In this document: positions 60,129 through 64,000 of the stretch, piece by piece
Position numbering within the stretch: position 1 is the first letter of the stretch
Layout of the letters: the number at the start of each line of letters is the position of its first letter
Assembly: GCF_039822205.1 (NCBI RefSeq)
Contig: NZ_JBAGBW010000005.1
Coordinates: forward strand, 25,689-89,688
Reading direction: 5' to 3'
From: Thermodesulfobium sp. 4217-1
GTDB taxonomy: Bacteria > Thermodesulfobiota > Thermodesulfobiia > Thermodesulfobiales > Thermodesulfobiaceae
DNA: 64,000 nt
Translations under genes and position numbers: made by a program
The notes under the pieces: generated by a model
What the model saw: the letters and a program-made list of their open reading frames with translations, nothing else
Database searches by the model: none
What the model was told of the DNA's origin: nothing

Positions 60129-61691
60129 CTACTCCACAACAAACTTCAAGATGCGGTTGCTCTCTGGATGAATAATGTGAATTGCGCAAGCCAAACATGG
60201 GTCAAATGACCTGATATTTCTTACTACGTTGACTGGATTTTCTGGATCAGGTACAGGAATACCTATGAGAGACTGCTCGAATTGACCACGAACGTTGTTC
60301 GCATCTCTTGGAGAACCATTCCAAGTAGTAGGAACGACCTGCTGATAATTTTTGAGCTTTCCACCTTCAATGATTGCCCAGTGGCTCAAAAATCCTCTCG
60401 GTGCCTCTACAAATCCTGCTCCCTTTCCGGTATTGGGTGTAGGCTTGTCGTCATTTACTATTAGCGGACCCTTGCCCATTAGTCCTGCCAACTGGTCTAC
60501 CCACTTCAAAACGTTTCTTGCAACGTCAACGGCCTGGTAAGATCTTGCAGCATGACGAGCCAAAAATCCCGGTTTGATGTTTAACTTAGTAACAATATCC
60601 ATAAATTCCTTTGGTTGGGTAGTCATAGCCCAAGCAAGAGGACCCACTTCGTAAGGCTTTCCGTCGTAACGAGGAGCCTTCACGAAGCTATAAGCACCTT
60701 CTTTTGTTAGGTTAAATTTTGTCTGACCTTCATATGGTGCGAGCAGTGGCTGATTATTTGAGTAATCATACCAAGAGTGCGCTACCGATTCTGCAATCTT
60801 TTGACCATCCAAGGGTTGGACTGCGCCAAGATTACCATCTGTAACTACTCCGCCCTTCCACAAAAAGTCCTTGCCGCTTTCATCTGCCTGAAATTCTGGA
60901 CCTGAGAGATAGTTATTGTACCCTCCGCCAAGACCAGCCTGGCCTACAGGAAGAAGCGGACCTGCTCCAAGAAAGAGTATGTCTTTCCAGTAAACGTTCT
61001 CTACAAAATCTATCACCTTTAAGATAGATTCCTTATATTTTATTAGATCTTCCAAATTTGGATGATAAGTTACGCCACCTTGGATTATTCCTGCCTGGTG
61101 AGGTGATTTACCGCCAAAAATAGCCACACACTTCTGTGCAATGGCCCTTGCCTCGATAGCTTGCAAATAGTGGCTGACAAGGGTAGTTACTATTTCAGGA
61201 TCTGTAAGCGTATATTGATCGTTTTTATATGTAGGGGTAAAAGGCGAAGTATCGTTTGCCTTTACAAGTGAGACTATCTTGTCCTTTATTGCCAAGAGCT
61301 TTGGATCATTCCCCTTATAGCCTGCAACTGCTGTAATATCGATATAGTCAGGAGCGTTTAAATTATAAAAGATCTGTATATGGTCTCCCATATGAAGTGC
61401 TGCAAGCATAAGATTCCTAAGAAGTATTCCTGCCTCTGGAACCTTGCATCCGTATGCCATATCCAGAGTCCTTGAAGAGGCCATTCCATGCACCAGTGTG
61501 CACACGCCGCAAGATCTCTCAGTAACGTAAATGGCATCCATTGGTTGTCTGCCAAGGAGCATTGCCTCGAATCCCCTTGCCATAGTACCTGTAGACCATG
61601 CGTCCTTAACTACGCCATTTTCAACCTCTACTTCTATTCTTAAATGGCCTTCTATTCTTGTAACTGGATCAATTACTATTTTGTTCGCCAT
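60129..61691 (-). CDS. hyaB: [NiFe]-hydrogenase large subunit
   Basis: A 520-aa large subunit. The Ni-Fe cysteines are Cys61 and Cys64 (RSCGVCTLVHG) and Cys499 and Cys502 (DPCLACAIH). A 15-residue tail follows His505, the site cut by the maturation protease encoded at 58269. It holds the H2-splitting site. The small subunit gene is 2 nt upstream and the cytochrome gene 11 nt downstream. Confidence 0.95.
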   Translation of the reverse strand: MANKIVIDPVTRIEGHLRIEVEVENGVVKDAWSTGTMARGFEAMLLGRQPMDAIYVTERSCGVCTLVHGMASSRTLDMAYGCKVPEAGILLRNLMLAALHMGDHIQIFYNLNAPDYIDITAVAGYKGNDPKLLAIKDKIVSLVKANDTSPFTPTYKNDQYTLTDPEIVTTLVSHYLQAIEARAIAQKCVAIFGGKSPHQAGIIQGGVTYHPNLEDLIKYKESILKVIDFVENVYWKDILFLGAGPLLPVGQAGLGGGYNNYLSGPEFQADESGKDFLWKGGVVTDGNLGAVQPLDGQKIAESVAHSWYDYSNNQPLLAPYEGQTKFNLTKEGAYSFVKAPRYDGKPYEVGPLAWAMTTQPKEFMDIVTKLNIKPGFLARHAARSYQAVDVARNVLKWVDQLAGLMGKGPLIVNDDKPTPNTGKGAGFVEAPRGFLSHWAIIEGGKLKNYQQVVPTTWNGSPRDANNVRGQFEQSLIGIPVPDPENPVNVVRNIRSFDPCLACAIHIIHPESNRILKFVVE

Positions 61692-61693
61692 AA

Positions 61694-62764
61694 TTACTTA
61701 TCTCCCTCCTTCTTCTTGCCAAATACAGATCGGCCAACAAGGTGGGCAGCGACGCCTAAGGCAGTTACAGCTGCAGCGACTGTGCCAACTGTTTCAGATG
61801 GAACTCCACCAATGCCTGGCAGATTGACATCATTTGACTTAACATAAAGAGGAGAAAAACCAGCATAAAATTCTGGTTGTGAGCATCCCGCACAAGGTGC
61901 GCTAGCTTTTATACACCAGCTTACATTTTCATTAAAACCTCTTGATGGGCAATCACTAAAAGTAAACGGCCCCTTGCAACCTTTTAGATAAAGACAATAG
62001 TCTGCTTGTTTTGGATCGCCATAATCGGTCACAAACTCGCCGCGCTCAAAGTGCGCCCTTCTTGGACAGTTGTCGTGAATAATAGAGCCAAAAAACATTA
62101 ATGGTCTTTGGTGAATATCAAGTGGCGGAGCCTTTTTAAAGGTAAGATAGTAAACGATAGTTCCAGCCAAATGATCTGGATTGCATGGACATAGAGGAAG
62201 GTTAATAACCTTATCTTTTCCAAGAACCTCAGCTACTCCTCTGCCTTTAGAAGGACAGTCTTGAACCACGCCGCCCCATGTAGCGCATGAGCCAAGCGCA
62301 ATAACTACGGCAGCATTCTTATAAGCTTCTTTGAGGGTATCAATTACGGGTTTTCTTGCGGGGTTGGTAGCACTTTCGGTGCCGACAGTACAAAATAGAG
62401 GATCTGCGGTAGGGATTGAACCCTCAACCACCAAAACATATCCGCCTGCTTTTATAGCATCGTCTAAGGCCTTGTCTGCAACGTATCCGGTACCAAACAT
62501 AACTGTATCCTGATACTTTAAACTGATAGTATCTAACAAAATCTGAGCTGGAGTAGGTTCAGATGAATTGAGAAATGCCTCAGTATCACCAGAACAGCTT
62601 TGGGCTTCTATCCAGACAACTGGAGCCTTTTTACTAGCATTTTCGACTGCATCAGCAATCTTTGGAGCAAAAGATTCACTCAAACCCAAATATACGGCCA
62701 TCGCCGCACAGGCTTTCATAAAATCCCTTCTACTAACCTTATTCTTAGTTAAACTTGATAACAA
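61694..62764 (-). CDS. hyaA: [NiFe]-hydrogenase small subunit with Asp at the proximal cluster
   Basis: A 356-aa exported Fe-S subunit. A twin-arginine signal VSRRDFMK lies at 10-17 and a C-terminal helix (about 325-345) anchors it. Proximal-cluster residues are Cys57, then Asp60 where C-x2-C enzymes have Cys, Cys160 and Cys194. The distal set is His230, Cys233, Cys257 and Cys263. At the medial cluster Cys284 (SWCIKAS) replaces the usual Pro, beside Cys272, Cys291 and Cys294. The start is TTG 62764 with AAGGGGGTG 7 nt upstream. Confidence 0.93.
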   Translation of the reverse strand: MLSSLTKNKVSRRDFMKACAAMAVYLGLSESFAPKIADAVENASKKAPVVWIEAQSCSGDTEAFLNSSEPTPAQILLDTISLKYQDTVMFGTGYVADKALDDAIKAGGYVLVVEGSIPTADPLFCTVGTESATNPARKPVIDTLKEAYKNAAVVIALGSCATWGGVVQDCPSKGRGVAEVLGKDKVINLPLCPCNPDHLAGTIVYYLTFKKAPPLDIHQRPLMFFGSIIHDNCPRRAHFERGEFVTDYGDPKQADYCLYLKGCKGPFTFSDCPSRGFNENVSWCIKASAPCAGCSQPEFYAGFSPLYVKSNDVNLPGIGGVPSETVGTVAAAVTALGVAAHLVGRSVFGKKKEGDK

Positions 62765-63103
62765 AAAACAACACCCCCTTCATGAAGGTAAGAATTCTTG
62801 AAGCAAAAAGCCAAATCGTTGTTTTTCTGTTACCCCTCCTCTCTTTTTGTGAAGAGCCATACTTAAAGTCGTAAGGCAAAACCCTTCATGAGATTTACCA
62901 CATTTTAATCCTTAAACAGAAATTATAACATGAATTTTGAATTTTTTATAAATTCTGATAATTCAAATAATTTTTCTGCTTATGTATAAATAAACAAAAT
63001 AAATACTAAACCGAAATAAGAGTTTTGTCCAGTAAAAACACCACTCTAAAATCAAAATAAATTTTAAATATTGAAATAACTATTTTAGGCTGGCTATTAG
63101 AGG
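62765..63103. other. Intergenic region upstream of the hydrogenase operon
   Basis: About 340 AT-rich bases between hydrogenase and hldD. The word CTTCATGA occurs twice, at about 62779 and 62884. A perfect extended -10 lies on the minus strand. Nothing else was seen. Confidence 0.45.
62922..62930 (-). promoter_or_regulatory. Extended -10 promoter of the hydrogenase operon
   Basis: Minus-strand TGTTATAAT (62922-62930) is a perfect extended -10. It would give a leader of about 150 nt before the TTG start at 62764. No good -35 was found. Confidence 0.5.
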
Positions 63104-64000
63104 TTAAGTTCTATCTAAGTAATTTATATATTCTCTTACTCCCGTTTCAAGATCGTACTCAGGATTGTACCCTATAAAAGACCTTGCCCTTGAAATATCA
63201 GCTTGTGTAAGATTTTGATAAAAATTATAAGGACAATCAAAGTATTCCACATTTATATCCTTCTTGGTAGTATCAGAGATTATTTTTACGATATCGTTAA
63301 ACGATCTTGCGCTACCAGTGGCTATGTTGAATATACCTGATACATCGCTTTCCATCGCTCTTACGTTTGCATTTATTACGTCTTGGATATACACAAAATC
63401 TCTTTTTTGCTCACCGTATTTGAAAAGTCTCGGATTCTCGCCTCTTTTTATTTTTAAATACATCTGTCTTATCATACTTGCGTACTCCCCCTTAAAATCC
63501 TCACCAGGGCCATACACATTAAAATATCTCATGCCGCAAACTTGGACATCAGGGTTTATTTTCATAAATTTCAGCGTCATCATATCCATAACATATTTTG
63601 AAAAACCATAAACGTTTTCAGGCACAAGACCGCTTTCTTCTTTCTGAGGAGCAGGAGAATTGCCGTAAACCGCTGCGCTAGATGCATATACTACTTTCGA
63701 CTTAGAGCTTCTTGCACAATCAAGCAAATATTTAAATGACTCAGCATTTACCCTCATAACAAGACCCTGATCTAAAACTCTTGTGTCAGATATAGCTCCT
63801 TCATGAAATATAACGTCAAACCTATAGCTTTTTAGTCTCTCCCAGACCTCCTTCAAAGATATATCAGCAGTTATTACCTCGCCCTTAAAACCCAAAAGAT
63901 TCTTAAAATGACCGCTCGAAAAGTCATCAAGAGCAAATATCTCATAAGTTGGAAAATGATCTTCAAGGGCCTTTGCTAAACTTGAACCGATAAAACCAGC
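63104..64000 (-). CDS. hldD: ADP-L-glycero-D-manno-heptose 6-epimerase (5' end outside window)
   Basis: An open frame reaches the window edge, so the gene lacks its 5' end; 298 residues are visible. The first visible residues (AGFIGSSLAKALEDHF) are the Rossmann NAD(P) loop. The active-site YGFSKYVMD, the substrate motif MRYFNVYGPGEDFKGEYASM and RDFVYIQDV match HldD. It makes ADP-heptose for lipopolysaccharide core, which implies an outer membrane. An internal ATG at 63895 is not the start. Confidence 0.9.
   Translation of the reverse strand, partial: AGFIGSSLAKALEDHFPTYEIFALDDFSSGHFKNLLGFKGEVITADISLKEVWERLKSYRFDVIFHEGAISDTRVLDQGLVMRVNAESFKYLLDCARSSKSKVVYASSAAVYGNSPAPQKEESGLVPENVYGFSKYVMDMMTLKFMKINPDVQVCGMRYFNVYGPGEDFKGEYASMIRQMYLKIKRGENPRLFKYGEQKRDFVYIQDVINANVRAMESDVSGIFNIATGSARSFNDIVKIISDTTKKDINVEYFDCPYNFYQNLTQADISRARSFIGYNPEYDLETGVREYINYLDRT

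Noticed and set aside
1..64000. CRISPR array, transposase, integrase or phage genes
   Set aside because: No regularly spaced repeats and no such protein families were found on either strand.

Overview
The window comes from an AT-rich bacterial chromosome of an anaerobe. The gene content mixes Firmicute-like families (CsoR, RNase HIII, YdbC/PC4, YtxH, YycJ, a GH18 hydrolase) with an ADP-heptose epimerase, which points to lipopolysaccharide and so an outer membrane. Add a Tat-exported membrane-bound [NiFe] hydrogenase, a molybdopterin sulfur-type reductase, DsrE-like and siroheme proteins, rubredoxin/rubrerythrin and 2-oxoacid:ferredoxin oxidoreductase. A hydrogen-using, sulfur-compound-reducing diderm related to Thermodesulfobium would fit; that assignment is inference from gene content, not a database match. 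No CRISPR array, insertion sequence, integrase or rRNA was seen. One tRNA gene (initiator tRNA-fMet) is present.

Layout. 0-6 kb: tandem DsrE-like genes (the first cut by the window edge), iron alcohol dehydrogenase, a cupin, a flavodoxin-type reductase, a membrane protein, a geranylgeranyl-reductase-like flavoprotein, then rubredoxin (53 aa) and rubrerythrin. 6-17 kb: a degenerate receiver-PAS-GGDEF protein with a hemerythrin, TrpB2, and a long minus-strand run: MFS exporter, alpha/beta hydrolase, family B DNA polymerase, PanD, NERD-like membrane protein, V4R protein, RNase HIII, YycJ. 17-22 kb: a copper operon, copA - rusticyanin-like cupredoxin - glutaredoxin-like - copZ - csoR, with a CsoR-type operator just downstream of a consensus promoter. 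22-27 kb: a secreted GH18 protein, orphans and two flavodoxin-type reductases. 27-33 kb: a B-C-A ordered molybdopterin reductase operon with its TorD chaperone.

33-45 kb: Usp, a small siroheme protein, a second cupin, a NicO/RcnA-like transporter, a SurA-like chaperone, Acr3, tRNA-fMet, an MFS transporter, a CGGC protein behind a promoter/palindrome, YtxH and DUF948-like envelope proteins, PlsC, CBS, rhomboid, a tandem HU-like protein, MetF and a DUF1858 protein. 45-52 kb: HD protein, GlyA, Sua5/YrdC, PII-like protein, CPA2 antiporter, PabC/PabB and glycerate 2-kinase. 52-59 kb: an operon for hydrogenase maturation protease, ADP-forming acyl-CoA synthetase, a ParA-like ATPase and a four-subunit 2-oxoacid:ferredoxin oxidoreductase. 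59-63 kb: [NiFe] hydrogenase small, large and cytochrome b subunits. The end holds a partial hldD.

How the genes fit together: H2 oxidation at the outer face of the cytoplasmic membrane could feed the NrfD-type reductase through the quinone pool, while the oxidoreductase/synthetase pair links ferredoxin, acyl-CoA and ATP. Two features cut across the window. At least five genes have a good -10 element only 7-10 nt before the start codon and no Shine-Dalgarno, suggesting leaderless mRNAs. The hydrogenase small subunit has Asp in place of the second proximal-cluster cysteine and a fourth Cys at the medial cluster, resembling the actinobacterial-type oxygen-tolerant enzymes. Several start codons were moved to sites with a better Shine-Dalgarno; these choices are stated in each entry.
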